Translations under genes and position numbers: made by a program | Shown here: in pieces, positions 6,328 to 13,710 of the stretch | Position numbering within the stretch: position 1 is the first letter of the stretch | Layout of the letters: each line of letters starts with the position of its first letter | The notes under the pieces: generated by a model | Told to the model about the DNA's origin: nothing | What the model saw: only the letters and a program-made list of their open reading frames with translations | Database searches by the model: none | IMG/VR virus record: IMGVR_UViG_3300049927_000157 | Span: 1 to 41,548 of that record | Direction: 5' to 3' (one strand) | Origin: a virus | DNA length: 41,548 bases

Positions 6328-6685
6328 GTGGCTAGCACCATGTCCGCGCCTTCCCTCGGGTGCCGGCGCGACTCACACCTGCTTCCCCCTCCCCATGCTG
6401 CACGCGGCGAGCACTAGCGTGCGCGGCGCGGTAGCGTGCGCGTGGATACGCGCGGCCGCCAGCCCGCGGCGTCGTCGCTGCTGCGTACAGCGAAGCGCGC
6501 GCGCTGCTGCTAGCGACGTGCTGCCTCGCGACACGCGACGGCGCGACCACGCGAGCGCGAGCACGCAGCACGCGCGACGTCACCGCGCCGGGTGGGGTAG
6601 GCAAATGCGACAAGTTCTCCGCTTGGCGTGCTCCGGCCCACTTGACGCAGCCTGCAAAAGGGCTTAGGCGGTTGCCCAGCGCGCG
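6328..6685. other. Non-coding CpG-dense region
   Basis: 358 bases with no credible gene; ORFs here are low-complexity Arg/Ala/Ser. The segment about 6400-6590 is unusually rich in GCGCGC, ACGC and AGCA words and holds two direct copies of TAGCGTGCGCG (6415-6425 and 6432-6442). Composition differs from flanking genes. It could carry an origin, a packaging site or a regulatory RNA; nothing specific is recognised. Confidence 0.6.
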
Positions 6686-6889
6686 CTAAGCGAACGTGTC
6701 GAAGACGACGTCGCGCGCTGTGAGTGGCGGCATGACGCACGTCGCAGCGCGCAGGTAGAGCGCAACGTCGCGCCAGTACACGCTGACGCCGTTCGCGTCG
6801 CGAGTCTCGCCAAGCGCGCAGGCCTGCGGGTACGTGAACCCCATCTCCACGTAGTGCTCGATCCTCCAGCCCTGGGGGTCAGTCCCCAT
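6686..6889 (-). CDS. Small hypothetical protein
   Basis: 67 aa from ATG 6889, overlapping the upstream gene's end by 11 bases. Contains GWRIEHYVEMGFTYPQACAL, a short helical motif that resembles a bipartite helix-turn element, and a hydrophobic middle (DVALYLRAATCVMPPL). No family recognised. Confidence 0.6.
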   Translation of the reverse strand: MGTDPQGWRIEHYVEMGFTYPQACALGETRDANGVSVYWRDVALYLRAATCVMPPLTARDVVFDTFA

Positions 6890-7064
6890 GGCGCGAGCAC
6901 CCCGGCCTGTGTCGCCGGCGGCCGCCGCACTCCATGCACGTGATCCATCCGGAGCCCCCGGGGCTGAAGTCAGCCATGAGACGCCACATGACGAAGAGCA
7001 CGGCCACGTAAAAGGGCGTCGAGGTGTGGAGCAGCCAGGCCGGTGCCATGGCAAAGCTTAGCAT
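6879..7064 (-). CDS. Small membrane protein with C-terminal Cys/His cluster
   Basis: 61 aa. One predicted transmembrane helix at about residues 5-30 (FAMAPAWLLHTSTPFYVAVL and onward), then GWITCMECGGRRRHRPGCSR, a Cys/His-rich cytoplasmic tail that could bind zinc. ATG 7064 used; ATG at residue 6 is an alternative. A holin role is possible from size and proximity to lytic genes, but a single helix plus Cys cluster is not diagnostic. Confidence 0.55.
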   Translation of the reverse strand: MLSFAMAPAWLLHTSTPFYVAVLFVMWRLMADFSPGGSGWITCMECGGRRRHRPGCSRHGD

Positions 7065-7076
7065 GGAGCCCGCCGG

Positions 7077-7589
7077 CTAAGGCTTGACGGTGAGCTCGCC
7101 GGCTAGGAAGGCGGCGTCGAGGGCCGCCGCGGTCGGGTACTTGACGCGGATCAGGGAGCAGAAGTCCGCCCGCGACCACAGCGACCTGACCTCGGCCGGA
7201 GCGCGCCTTGGCCGGGCAGCCGGCACGTGGTCCGCCCACCTCGCGGCGGCGCCTAGGCGGCCCTTCTCGGAGGCCGACATGGTCACGGAAGTGCCGGCGA
7301 GAGCTCGCGTCCTCTTGACCTTTGACCCCCACTCAGGAGGCCTCACGGGCTTCCCGAGCTCGAGCCGCCGGCAGCGCTTGTAGTCTCGCTGGTAGGTGCG
7401 GTTCGCCTCGGTGCCGCTGGCGGCCGCCGACTGCCGGCGCCACCTCTCGCGGCAGGCCTCCGCGTAGGCTGGGTCGGAGGCCATGCGCTCCTTGTGGCGC
7501 TTGGCGTCGTTAGCGCGCTCCCTGGCGCGGTAGGCCGGGTCGAGCCTCTTCCTGCGCTTCTGCTCGCGGTGGTACTCGGTGCGCGTCAA
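7077..7589 (-). CDS. Basic Arg/Lys-rich hypothetical protein
   Basis: 170 aa. TTG start overlapping the upstream TGA (TTGA). The N-terminal half is a highly charged helix with two DPAY repeats (LDPAYRARERANDAKRHKE and MASDPAYAEACRERW). The C-terminal part (from about 115) has KGRLGAAARWADH and a helical end. Likely nucleic-acid binding from its charge. No HNH or other catalytic motif found. Confidence 0.6.
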   Translation of the reverse strand: MTRTEYHREQKRRKRLDPAYRARERANDAKRHKERMASDPAYAEACRERWRRQSAAASGTEANRTYQRDYKRCRRLELGKPVRPPEWGSKVKRTRALAGTSVTMSASEKGRLGAAARWADHVPAARPRRAPAEVRSLWSRADFCSLIRVKYPTAAALDAAFLAGELTVKP

Positions 7590-7849
7590 GCTGCCATCCG
7601 GCGGCCGGTGCGCTCGCGGCCCTCGAGCTCGTAGCCCTCGTCATCTACGGTCGAGACGACGAGCGAAGCCATGCGATCGCCCTTCCTGAGGACGACCGAG
7701 CCTCGCGTCGTGGATCCGTAGGCCTTCTCCCAGCCGGCGGCTAGAGCGCGCTCGAGCTCCTCCTTGAGCGCCGCGACGGCCGCGCCCCTGGACGGGAACG
7801 GGCGGGCTGGCTTGTCCGTGCGCTGGAGCCATGACGTGTTCTTGGCCAC
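7586..7849 (-). CDS. Hypothetical protein
   Basis: 87 aa. GTG start at 7849. N-terminal basic segment, a helix (GAAVAALKEELERALAAGWE), then beta strands (GSVVLRKGDRMASLVVSTV). The layout resembles a small alpha/beta domain. An ORF in another frame (7741-7905) overlaps it but is Arg/Ser low-complexity. Confidence 0.55.
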   Translation of the reverse strand: MAKNTSWLQRTDKPARPFPSRGAAVAALKEELERALAAGWEKAYGSTTRGSVVLRKGDRMASLVVSTVDDEGYELEGRERTGRRMAA

Positions 7850-7901
7850 GACGACGACTCTGCCGGCGCGTGCCTGAGCTCCTGGGAGTAGCGGGTGCGG
7901 C

Positions 7902-8081
7902 TCATCCGTACGGCTTCCAGCGGTATTCGACGTCGACCTTGCTCGCGTCGGCGTAGCGCGGGCATTCGGCGCGCAGGCACCACTGGTACGTCGTGACCTT
8001 GACGCGCCACTGCTCGTGGTCGACCATGGTGCCGAAGCCCCAGCGGTGCACGCCGATCCAGCACAGCACGCGCCCGATCAC
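7902..8081 (-). CDS. Small hypothetical protein
   Basis: 59 aa. GTG start at 8081 in a GTGA overlap. Begins with a short hydrophobic stretch (IGRVLCWIGVHRWGF) like many tiny phage proteins, then TTYQWCLRAECPRYA, a Cys pair that may bind metal with the earlier Cys/His. Unknown function. Confidence 0.6.
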   Translation of the reverse strand: MIGRVLCWIGVHRWGFGTMVDHEQWRVKVTTYQWCLRAECPRYADASKVDVEYRWKPYG

Positions 8082-8263
8082 TCGCCCTCGATCCTGAACG
8101 CGACGACGTGGCGCGTGACTAGCGTCCATGGCGGCCGGTCGCACTCGATCGTCGGTCGCTTCCAGAAGCGATCCGCGATCTCCTCCTCCGTGAGATCTCG
8201 CGGCACATCCTTCTCGTAGAGCTTGCCGTCGACCGCCCACATCGCAAGCACGAAGCCGGCCAC
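8078..8263 (-). CDS. Small hypothetical protein
   Basis: 61 aa. GTG start one base after the upstream stop. Contains VDGKLYEKDVPRDLTEEEIA, suggesting a small alpha/beta fold with an acidic helix. Coupled to neighbours on both sides. Unknown function. Confidence 0.6.
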   Translation of the reverse strand: MAGFVLAMWAVDGKLYEKDVPRDLTEEEIADRFWKRPTIECDRPPWTLVTRHVVAFRIEGE

Positions 8264-8264
8264 G

Positions 8265-8546
8265 TCAGTCCACGACTCCGGGAATGATCGCGTCGCGGTG
8301 GACTATCACGGGGAAGAACGAGTCCGCCTCGTCGACCTTGGTGTCGGCCTCGCACCGGAAGAGCACGGCCTGGCTGCCGTACGCGGCCGCGACCTCCGTG
8401 TCGATCCCGGTCGCCGCGCTGATTACGACAGCCGCGTACAGCGCGGAGCCGATCTCCGTCGGTGCGGAGCTGAGCATGCGTCCGCTCGCCGCCTCTCTTA
8501 CGCTGTGCATCGCGTTTCCCTTTGTTGAGAATATCGACTCGTGCAT
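8265..8546 (-). CDS. Hypothetical protein with two in-frame ribosome-binding-site/start units
   Basis: 93 aa from ATG 8546 or 81 aa from ATG 8510. Each start is preceded by nearly the same unit (AAGGGAAGCGCGATGCAC and AAGGGAAACGCGATGCAC), 36 bases apart, so two isoforms may be made. The protein has a central helical/beta segment rich in Ala and Val. No family recognised. Confidence 0.6.
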   Translation of the reverse strand: MHESIFSTKGNAMHSVREAASGRMLSSAPTEIGSALYAAVVISAATGIDTEVAAAYGSQAVLFRCEADTKVDEADSFFPVIVHRDAIIPGVVD

Positions 8547-8628
8547 CGCGCTTCCCTTCGTGGAAGGCGGCCCCGCCCCTGCCGTGCGCCGTGGCGTCGG
8601 AACTGGGGGCGGGGCCTGGGGAGGAACC

Positions 8629-9219
8629 CTAGCGCCAGACGGCGTAGAGGTTGAGCGGGATCGCGTAGTACGCCCTGAAGGCCGCGACCCACGCCGGCGA
8701 CATCAGCGTGTCGTCGGAGCCGTTGAGCGCGTACCCCGTATCGATACGCGATGCGCCGGGGTTGCACGCGAGGTGGTACGCGCCGATGTTGTCGCCGCTC
8801 GGGTCGTTGCCCGGGACTGCGACCGGCAGGAACACGCGCCCCGTGCCCCAGAGGTCGACCGCCATGCCGAAGTCGAACACGGCCGGGGTCGTCTCGACGC
8901 CGAAGCGCGAGTAGCACAGGAATGTCTGGGCCGGGCCTGACTGCACGAGCTCGGTCGGCGGCGGCACGACCGGGTTGTCTCCGCCGCCGCCGCCGTTGTC
9001 GCCGCCGCCGCCGTTGTCGCCTCCGCCGCCGTTGTCGAGCGAGGCCTCGCAAAGCGCCTTCGTCTCGAACGGGCCGGCGAGGCCGTTGTTGCCCTTGTCG
9101 CACACGATCGAGCCGTTGCCGCTCAGGTGCGTGTACCACTGCTGCGGGGCGGGCTTGGCCGCCGACGCCTGGCCGGCGAGCGCGAGAGCCGCGACCGCCG
9201 CGATGAGGAACCTCTTCAT
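8629..9219 (-). CDS. Secreted protein with Gly-rich repeat linker
   Basis: 196 aa. A textbook signal peptide (MKRFLIAAVAALALAGQASA, AxA cleavage site) precedes a short domain with two Cys, a linker of DNGGGG repeats (about residues 65-86), and a C-terminal domain (about 110 aa) with two further Cys and a PVAVPGND core. ATG 9219 has GGAAGGAAGG upstream. Few phage proteins carry Sec signals; export to the envelope suggests superinfection exclusion, a cell-surface binding role or interference with another phage. No family recognised, and no cell-wall anchor motif is visible. Confidence 0.75.
   Translation of the reverse strand: MKRFLIAAVAALALAGQASAAKPAPQQWYTHLSGNGSIVCDKGNNGLAGPFETKALCEASLDNGGGGDNGGGGDNGGGGGDNPVVPPPTELVQSGPAQTFLCYSRFGVETTPAVFDFGMAVDLWGTGRVFLPVAVPGNDPSGDNIGAYHLACNPGASRIDTGYALNGSDDTLMSPAWVAAFRAYYAIPLNLYAVWR
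8970..9040 (-). repeat. GGC-rich tandem repeat encoding the Gly linker
   Basis: Three to four imperfect 15-18-base units encode D-N-G-G-G-G repeats. Such a tract can change length by slippage, which would vary the linker between the two domains. Confidence 0.75.
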
Positions 9220-9257
9220 TGCTGCCACCTTCCTTCCTGTCGTGTTGCGTTGCAAAC

Positions 9258-9518
9258 TCATACGACCGCGCCGTCGCGCAGGCAGACGCCCATCGCGATC
9301 TCGACCGTGTTGATCCCGTACCAGTCCTCGAGCGAGGCCGCGAACGGCTTGCCGGCGTAGCGGCCCAGGTCGGTCTCCTCCGCCCACTGCTTGGCGCTGG
9401 AGCCGTACTCCACGAGGTGGCGCTCGAAGCCGGCGACGACGTGGGCGCGAGCGCTGGACTTGCTCATGTGCGCGGCCACGAACTCGAAGTGCTCGGTCTT
9501 GAGCGTGGCGAGGATCAT
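9258..9518 (-). CDS. Hypothetical protein
   Basis: 86 aa from ATG 9518, overlapping the upstream stop as ATGA. Alpha-helical start (EFVAAHMSKSSARAHVVAGF) and an acidic middle. The stop lies next to the promoter-proximal region of the secreted protein gene. Unknown function. Confidence 0.6.
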   Translation of the reverse strand: MILATLKTEHFEFVAAHMSKSSARAHVVAGFERHLVEYGSSAKQWAEETDLGRYAGKPFAASLEDWYGINTVEIAMGVCLRDGAVV

Positions 9519-9646
9519 GACGCCTTCTTCGCGTCGATGATCTTGACGAGGGACGCGAGCGCGGCGGCGTGGCCGTACGCCTTCCACGGCGTCCAGGACG
9601 GGTCGAGCATGGGGCTCGGCTTGCCGGTCGTGTCGAGGGCGGCCAT
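9515..9646 (-). CDS. Small hypothetical protein
   Basis: 43 aa. ATG 9646 lies one base after the upstream TAA; the stop overlaps the next start as ATGA. Helical C-terminus (HAAALASLVKIIDAKKAS). Kept because of tight coupling on both sides. Confidence 0.5.
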   Translation of the reverse strand: MAALDTTGKPSPMLDPSWTPWKAYGHAAALASLVKIIDAKKAS

Positions 9647-9647
9647 T

Positions 9648-9845
9648 TTACGCACCCGCCGCCGAGCGCAGGATGTTCCCGCGCTCGATCCAGTAGGCGA
9701 GGTCAACGCCGGTGGTGACGAGGTTGGCGATCACGCCGTCGACCCGCGTCGCCTCCGCGCGCAGGGCGGGCGTGCTGCCGGCGGCGAACTCGCCACTGGC
9801 GATCGCCTCTCGGAGCGCGTCGTTGTCGTATTCGTCGAGGTACAT
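9648..9845 (-). CDS. Small acidic helical protein
   Basis: 65 aa. ATG 9845, one base after the upstream TAG. Acidic N-terminus (YLDEYDNDALREAIASGE), then a helix with a hydrophobic face. Unknown function. Confidence 0.6.
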   Translation of the reverse strand: MYLDEYDNDALREAIASGEFAAGSTPALRAEATRVDGVIANLVTTGVDLAYWIERGNILRSAAGA

Positions 9846-9846
9846 G

Positions 9847-10008
9847 CTAGACGCCCCAGACCTTCAGGACGGCCTCTTCGATCGTGCAGCCGGTCTCGCT
9901 CGCGATCGTCTTCGCGAGCTCCAAGCGCTTCGCGCGATCCGCTGCGAGCTGTGCTGCCGCGGAACCGAGCTTCGTGGTGGGATCCTGGACTGCCTCTCCG
10001 TACGTCAT
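9847..10008 (-). CDS. Small hypothetical protein, first gene of leftward operon
   Basis: 53 aa. ATG 10008 with a strong ribosome binding site (AGGAG, 7-base spacing) and the box A promoter upstream. Alanine-rich helix followed by ETGCTIEEAVLKVWG, resembling the end of a small helical bundle. As first gene it is probably abundant early in infection. Confidence 0.65.
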   Translation of the reverse strand: MTYGEAVQDPTTKLGSAAAQLAADRAKRLELAKTIASETGCTIEEAVLKVWGV

Positions 10009-10047
10009 CTTGGGGCTCCTAGTTCGTGGGGGTCTTCGTACTCTCTA

Positions 10048-10086
10048 AGTATAGGCCGCCTCGGGGCGGAACGCCACCATTTGAAA
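10048..10086 (-). promoter_or_regulatory. Box A early promoter, copy 2 (leftward)
   Basis: On the minus strand TTTCAAATGGTGGCGT (10086-10071) matches the box A consensus at 13 of 16 positions, and TATACT begins at 10053, exactly 33 bases downstream. Drives the 10008-5268 operon; leader contains CCCCCACGAAC and AGGAG. Confidence 0.75.
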
Positions 10087-10274
10087 GTCATGTTGTGAAG
10101 TACACCCAAAAGGGTTAGTCCGGATCCCAGCCCCCCACTAGGACTAGGATCCGGACCTGGGGAAGAGGCCGGGACCGGGAGGAAGCTGCGGCCCACCTCC
10201 GATCTCGACCACCTGGTTATAGGCCGGTTCGGAGGGGTTGTAAACCCCCGAGCCTCGCACACGTATACCCTTTG

Positions 10275-10334
10275 GTGAACTGGTGAACTGGTGAACCAAG
10301 CGTTTTCACTAGGTTCACCAGTTCACCAGTTCAC
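10275..10334. repeat. Perfect 23-bp inverted repeat of GGTGAACT units
   Basis: Arms 10275-10297 and 10312-10334 are exact reverse complements around a 14-base loop. Each arm is three tandem copies of the octamer GGTGAACT or its complement, so six sites face each other. Candidate operator, iteron array or hairpin. Confidence 0.9.
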
Positions 10335-10380
10335 TGATTCGGGAGCCCCCACGCGTGACCCGCGCGTAACGCGCGCGGCG

Positions 10381-10668
10381 ATGGGGCCTGGGAGGCCGCG
10401 CCGACAAGCTCTCGGCGTGGACCTCTTCGAGGAGCTCGACCTGGCGCCCCAAGACGCGATGATCTCGCGCCGGCCGCCGTCCCGCGCGCAGCGCGACGCG
10501 ATCGCCAAGAAGCAGAGGGAGGCCAAGCTGCGGATGGACGAGGCCGACCTCCCGCGCAACGTGGACTGCGGGCCGTGCCTCGGTGCCGGGTGCCCCACCG
10601 TCCTCGACGCGGTCGGCCCGCACTGCCTCATGTGCGAGGCCGCGCTCGGGCGGGCGCGGGCAACCTGA
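10381..10668 (+). CDS. Small zinc-knuckle protein near SSB
   Basis: 95 aa. Basic N-terminus, an acidic DLFEELDLAP motif (residues about 14-23), a Lys/Arg helix (RDAIAKKQREAKLRMDE), then CGPCLGAGC and CLMC, a likely zinc site. ATG 10381 chosen; a longer GTG form would start inside the inverted repeat. First gene of the rightward replication operon. May bind DNA or a replication partner. Confidence 0.6.
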   Translation: MGPGRPRRQALGVDLFEELDLAPQDAMISRRPPSRAQRDAIAKKQREAKLRMDEADLPRNVDCGPCLGAGCPTVLDAVGPHCLMCEAALGRARAT

Positions 10669-10739
10669 TCGACGCGGCCGCTGAAGACAGCGAGGCCCGG
10701 CCGCCTCAGATCCACTCGCTGCAAGACAAGGAGGTTTCA

Positions 10740-11282
10740 TTGGCAAGAGAGACCGCTGCCGAGAAGAAGGCACGCATCGCCAAGGAGGAGGCCAAGGCCA
10801 AGCGCGACGCGGCCAAGACGACGGTCGCACCCGTCGCGTCTGAGGAGACCGACCTCTTCGACAAGCTCGACCAGGAGCCGGCGAGCAGCTGGGTCCCGGA
10901 GGACGGCGACAAGCTCGTCGGCACCGTGACGTCGATCGGCTCGTGGACCGGCGACTACGGCACATCGACGACCGTCACCATCGAGGTCGAGAAGGGGAGC
11001 ACCGAGGAGGGCGAGCAGATCGACGCCGGCGAGCTGAGGACGTTCTACGCCTCCAGCACCGCCGCCGCCTCGCAGCTCGAGCGCGCGAACCCGTCCGTCG
11101 GGGACCGCATCGGCGTCGCGTACAAGGGGAAGGCGACCGGCAAGTCCGGCCGCGAGTACCACGACTACCGCGTCGCGGTCGACCGCAAGGTCCCGCTCGC
11201 GGCAGCCGCGGCGATCGCCCCCCGTGAGCCCGCGGGAGATGAGCCGGCCGCCGAGGCCGAGCCGCTGGGCGACGACTGGTAG
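10740..11282 (+). CDS. Single-stranded DNA-binding protein-like (OB fold)
   Basis: 180 aa. TTG start with an excellent AAGGAGG site. N-terminal charged helix (1-30) and a DLFDKLD stretch, then an OB-like core (about 50-155): KLVGTVTSIGSWTGDYG, TVTIEVE, FYASSTAAASQL, VGDRIGVAYKGK, EYHDYRVAV. The acidic C-terminal tail ends GDDW, like the acidic, aromatic-tipped tails of SSBs that recruit partners. It stands before the HNH and primase genes. Assigned from pattern rather than alignment. Confidence 0.65.
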   Translation: MARETAAEKKARIAKEEAKAKRDAAKTTVAPVASEETDLFDKLDQEPASSWVPEDGDKLVGTVTSIGSWTGDYGTSTTVTIEVEKGSTEEGEQIDAGELRTFYASSTAAASQLERANPSVGDRIGVAYKGKATGKSGREYHDYRVAVDRKVPLAAAAAIAPREPAGDEPAAEAEPLGDDW

Positions 11283-11286
11283 GAGC

Positions 11287-11601
11287 GTGCTGAGCGAGCG
11301 ACAGCAACGTCGCCTGCTCGTTGAGGCGTTCAAGGATCGGCCGTGCGAGAAGTGCGGCCGATCCTTTCCGCCGTTCTGCATGGATGCGCACCATGCGCGT
11401 GGCATCAAGCTGTTCGACATTAGCGAGGCATGGCCAGGACGAGGTAGCTCCGCAACGTCAAGGTCGCTTAGCAACTATCTTGGACGCAAGCCAACCGCGC
11501 TAGACACCGAGCTGGAGCTCGCGAAGTGTGACCTTCTATGCGCCTGCTGCCACCGCATCGTGCAGGTCGAGGAGCGGGTGCTGGCAAAGTCGGCGAGCTG
11601 A
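11287..11601 (+). CDS. HNH-type endonuclease
   Basis: 104 aa. Two zinc knuckles (PCEKCG and CACCHR) frame a MDAHH motif and a KCDLLC segment, the pattern of small phage HNH nucleases of beta-beta-alpha-metal fold. GTG at 11287 follows AGGAG closely. Lies between the SSB-like and primase genes and overlaps the latter by one base (TGATG). It could be a free-standing homing nuclease or a recombination nuclease; the integrated operon spacing favours a resident gene. Confidence 0.75.
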   Translation: MLSERQQRRLLVEAFKDRPCEKCGRSFPPFCMDAHHARGIKLFDISEAWPGRGSSATSRSLSNYLGRKPTALDTELELAKCDLLCACCHRIVQVEERVLAKSAS

Positions 11602-13496
11602 TGGATCCACGCGCAGAAGCCCAGGAGCTCGCAAGGCTGTGGGCGGATCTTGACTTTGCCGTCTGGTGGACGGACACCAAGGAGGGCGTCGGCGCGAAGC
11701 AGTGCAGCAAGACGTCCTGGAAGAAGGCACAGCGGATAGCCGAGCTCGAGCTCGACGCTGCCGCAGGGATGATCGCGCACCGCATCGCGAAGAAGAACCC
11801 GATCCTCGTCGCCAGCCTCTCCAACCTGATCCTGATTGACTGCGATAGCGCGGAGGACGTCGCGCTCTTCAAGTCTTTCGCCCCGCCCAAGACGCGTAGT
11901 GTCGCCACGTCGCAGGGGCGGCACTTCTACTACAGGCCAGACGCCGACGACCTCCCCGGTGGGATCTACTTCGAGGCCGGCATCATCACACCAAAGAGCG
12001 ACTGCTACCTCGTCATGCCGCCCGCGATCCATCCGTCCGGTCGCGTCTACGCTTTCGAGAATGAAAACGAAATCGCCGTCCTGCCTTCGGCAGTCCGGAG
12101 GGCCATGTTCGCAGCCGCAGGCGTCCAGGCCCAGGAGACCGACGAGCGCTTGGAGGATGACGACGAGGTGGTCGAGAAGGGGGCCCGTCACGGATGGCTA
12201 GCCCGCAAGGTCGGCAAGCTCGCCAACGCCGCCGTGAGCGAGGCCCGTCTCGTCGAGGATGCGCTCGCGTTGAACCAGCAGTGCAACCCGCCCAAGCCGG
12301 AGGCCGAGGTGAAGCGCATGGCCAAGGACTTCTGGAGGCGGCGGAAGAGCCCCATCGACACTGCATTCCTCGAGGAGGACGAGTCCCGCAAGGACGTCGA
12401 TGAGGCGCCCCGGCCGAAGCACAACTACGACGCCGACGACGTTCGCGTGTCCGACGCTAAGTCCCGTCACGTGCCGTGGCTCGACAAGCCGTTCATCCAG
12501 GGCGCCGCATTCCAGATACTCGCGGCCAAGGGCTCGACAGGCAAGGGGCTGTGGACCGCGATGCTCGCGATGCAGATCACCCTCGGCCTCCTGCCAGGGC
12601 AGTCGGAGCCAGGCAACGTCGCATTCATCACGTCGGAGGACACGGTCGCGCAGGACGTGAAGCCGCGTCTGCAGGTCGCTGGCGCCGACATGGACAGGTG
12701 CTTCGTCCTCCTGCGCGACTTCAGCATGCCGACAGACGAGGACTGGCTGCGCGGATACATCGCGCACCGCAACCTCGCCGCCGTCATCATCGACCCTGTC
12801 TCCAACCACATCGGCGGTGTGGACGGCAATGACGAGGCTGCGATCAGGCATGCGCTCAAGGGTCTGAACATCGTCGCCGACGAGCTAAACTGCCTCATCC
12901 TTGGAGTGCGCCACATGCGCAAGGACGCAGAAAGCGGCGCCCTCGCTGGCGTCCTGGGCTCGACCGCGTGGGTCGACCTCCCGCGCCAGGTGACAGTCGC
13001 TGTGCGCGACCCGGAGGACCCGTCGATCGTGCACATGGACGTGCTCAAGCAGAACCGCGCCAAGATGGGTGAGTCGGGGCGTGCGTATCAGATCGACGGC
13101 GTGGACATAGTGCTCGATGACGGTGTGACGGACAACATCGGGCGCATGACGCTCGCCGTCGACGTCGAGTTCCGCGACCTGGACTCCATCGTCGGCAGGC
13201 GCAAGAACACGCAGAAGGACGCGATCCGCGCCGCCATCATCGCCACGCTCGAGGCCAACAACGGCGAGATGTTCGTCGACGAGCTCGACTCCAACGTGTC
13301 GGCCCGCATCGGCGCGCCGCAGGGGTCCGTCAGGAACGTGCGCTCCGCGATGACGGTCGAGTACAAGCACTCGCCGACTGAGAACTGCCCGCTGGAGAAG
13401 ATCGTGCCGTCGCAGACGACTGAGGACAAGAGGCGGCGCGTGAAGCTCGGCTTCGTCGCGATGAGGGAGGAGCAGCCGAATGTCGAAGACTTCTGA
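11601..13496 (+). CDS. Primase-polymerase/RepA-like helicase fusion
   Basis: 631 aa. N-terminal prim-pol domain (about 1-170): metal-binding ILIDCDS (Asp80, Asp82), SQGRHFYY (His108) and VMPPAIHPSG, as in bifunctional primase/polymerases. A linker domain (about 190-290) follows. C-terminal RecA-like ATPase of the RepA/AAA_25 type: Walker A AAKGSTGKGL (Lys315), Walker B AAVIIDPVSNH (Asp398), LGVRHMRKD and GSTAWVDLPRQ. The last 110 residues contain a winged-helix-like end. It probably primes and unwinds the phage genome at the origin. No DNA polymerase gene was recognised, so host polymerase is likely used. Confidence 0.9.
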   Translation: MDPRAEAQELARLWADLDFAVWWTDTKEGVGAKQCSKTSWKKAQRIAELELDAAAGMIAHRIAKKNPILVASLSNLILIDCDSAEDVALFKSFAPPKTRSVATSQGRHFYYRPDADDLPGGIYFEAGIITPKSDCYLVMPPAIHPSGRVYAFENENEIAVLPSAVRRAMFAAAGVQAQETDERLEDDDEVVEKGARHGWLARKVGKLANAAVSEARLVEDALALNQQCNPPKPEAEVKRMAKDFWRRRKSPIDTAFLEEDESRKDVDEAPRPKHNYDADDVRVSDAKSRHVPWLDKPFIQGAAFQILAAKGSTGKGLWTAMLAMQITLGLLPGQSEPGNVAFITSEDTVAQDVKPRLQVAGADMDRCFVLLRDFSMPTDEDWLRGYIAHRNLAAVIIDPVSNHIGGVDGNDEAAIRHALKGLNIVADELNCLILGVRHMRKDAESGALAGVLGSTAWVDLPRQVTVAVRDPEDPSIVHMDVLKQNRAKMGESGRAYQIDGVDIVLDDGVTDNIGRMTLAVDVEFRDLDSIVGRRKNTQKDAIRAAIIATLEANNGEMFVDELDSNVSARIGAPQGSVRNVRSAMTVEYKHSPTENCPLEKIVPSQTTEDKRRRVKLGFVAMREEQPNVEDF

Positions 13497-13710
13497 GTGC
13501 GAGACATGCCTTGGCGTGAACGCCGAGTGCGTCGATTGCGGTGGCTCGCCCATGGCTGATGACGTCGAGATATGGAAGCACGCCGGCGAGGGCAAGTGCG
13601 CCGGATGCGAGCGCGTGGTCAGGAACAGGTGGTCGAAGGGCCGCGGCGCAGCGTGCCTACCGTGCCTGTGGACAGCATGGGGCAAGCACGCGCAGGGTGA
13701 GACGCCATGA
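13480..13710 (+). CDS. Small Cys-rich zinc protein
   Basis: 76 aa with four CxxC pairs (CETC, CVDC, CAGC, CLPC), enough for two zinc sites. Overlaps the end of the primase gene by 17 bases; stop overlaps the next gene as ATGA. May be a DNA- or RNA-binding adaptor. No family name assigned. Confidence 0.7.
   Translation: MSKTSECETCLGVNAECVDCGGSPMADDVEIWKHAGEGKCAGCERVVRNRWSKGRGAACLPCLWTAWGKHAQGETP

Larger units (their letters stand above)
10009..10380. other. Divergent control region with promoter and inverted repeat
   Basis: 372 bases between divergent operons. It contains the minus-strand box A promoter (10048-10086), a shared CCCCCACGAAC leader (10022-10032, minus) and the 23-bp inverted repeat of GGTGAACT units (10275-10334). 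The replication genes begin just to the right, so this is the best candidate for an origin or a master operator in this window. Confidence 0.65.

Noticed and set aside
6332-6613. Leftward ORF in the non-coding segment
   Set aside because: Arg/Ala/His-rich, no ribosome binding site, composition driven by GCGC repeats.
7741-7905. Leftward ORF starting ATGA at 7905
   Set aside because: The start overlap looks attractive, but the translation turns into Arg/Ser low complexity and lies over the better gene at 7586-7849. Kept only as a weak alternative.
8970-9040. Short tandem repeats considered as a CRISPR array
   Set aside because: They are in-frame GGC-rich codon repeats encoding a Gly linker, with no spacers.
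9251-9258. TTGCAAAC on the plus strand between 9219 and 9258, considered as another box A
   Set aside because: Only the first 8 bases match, no hexamer at 33 bases, and the nearby genes run the other way.
10275-10334. Inverted repeat considered as a simple terminator
   Set aside because: It lies upstream of divergent genes, has tandem octamers and no T-run; a binding array is more likely.
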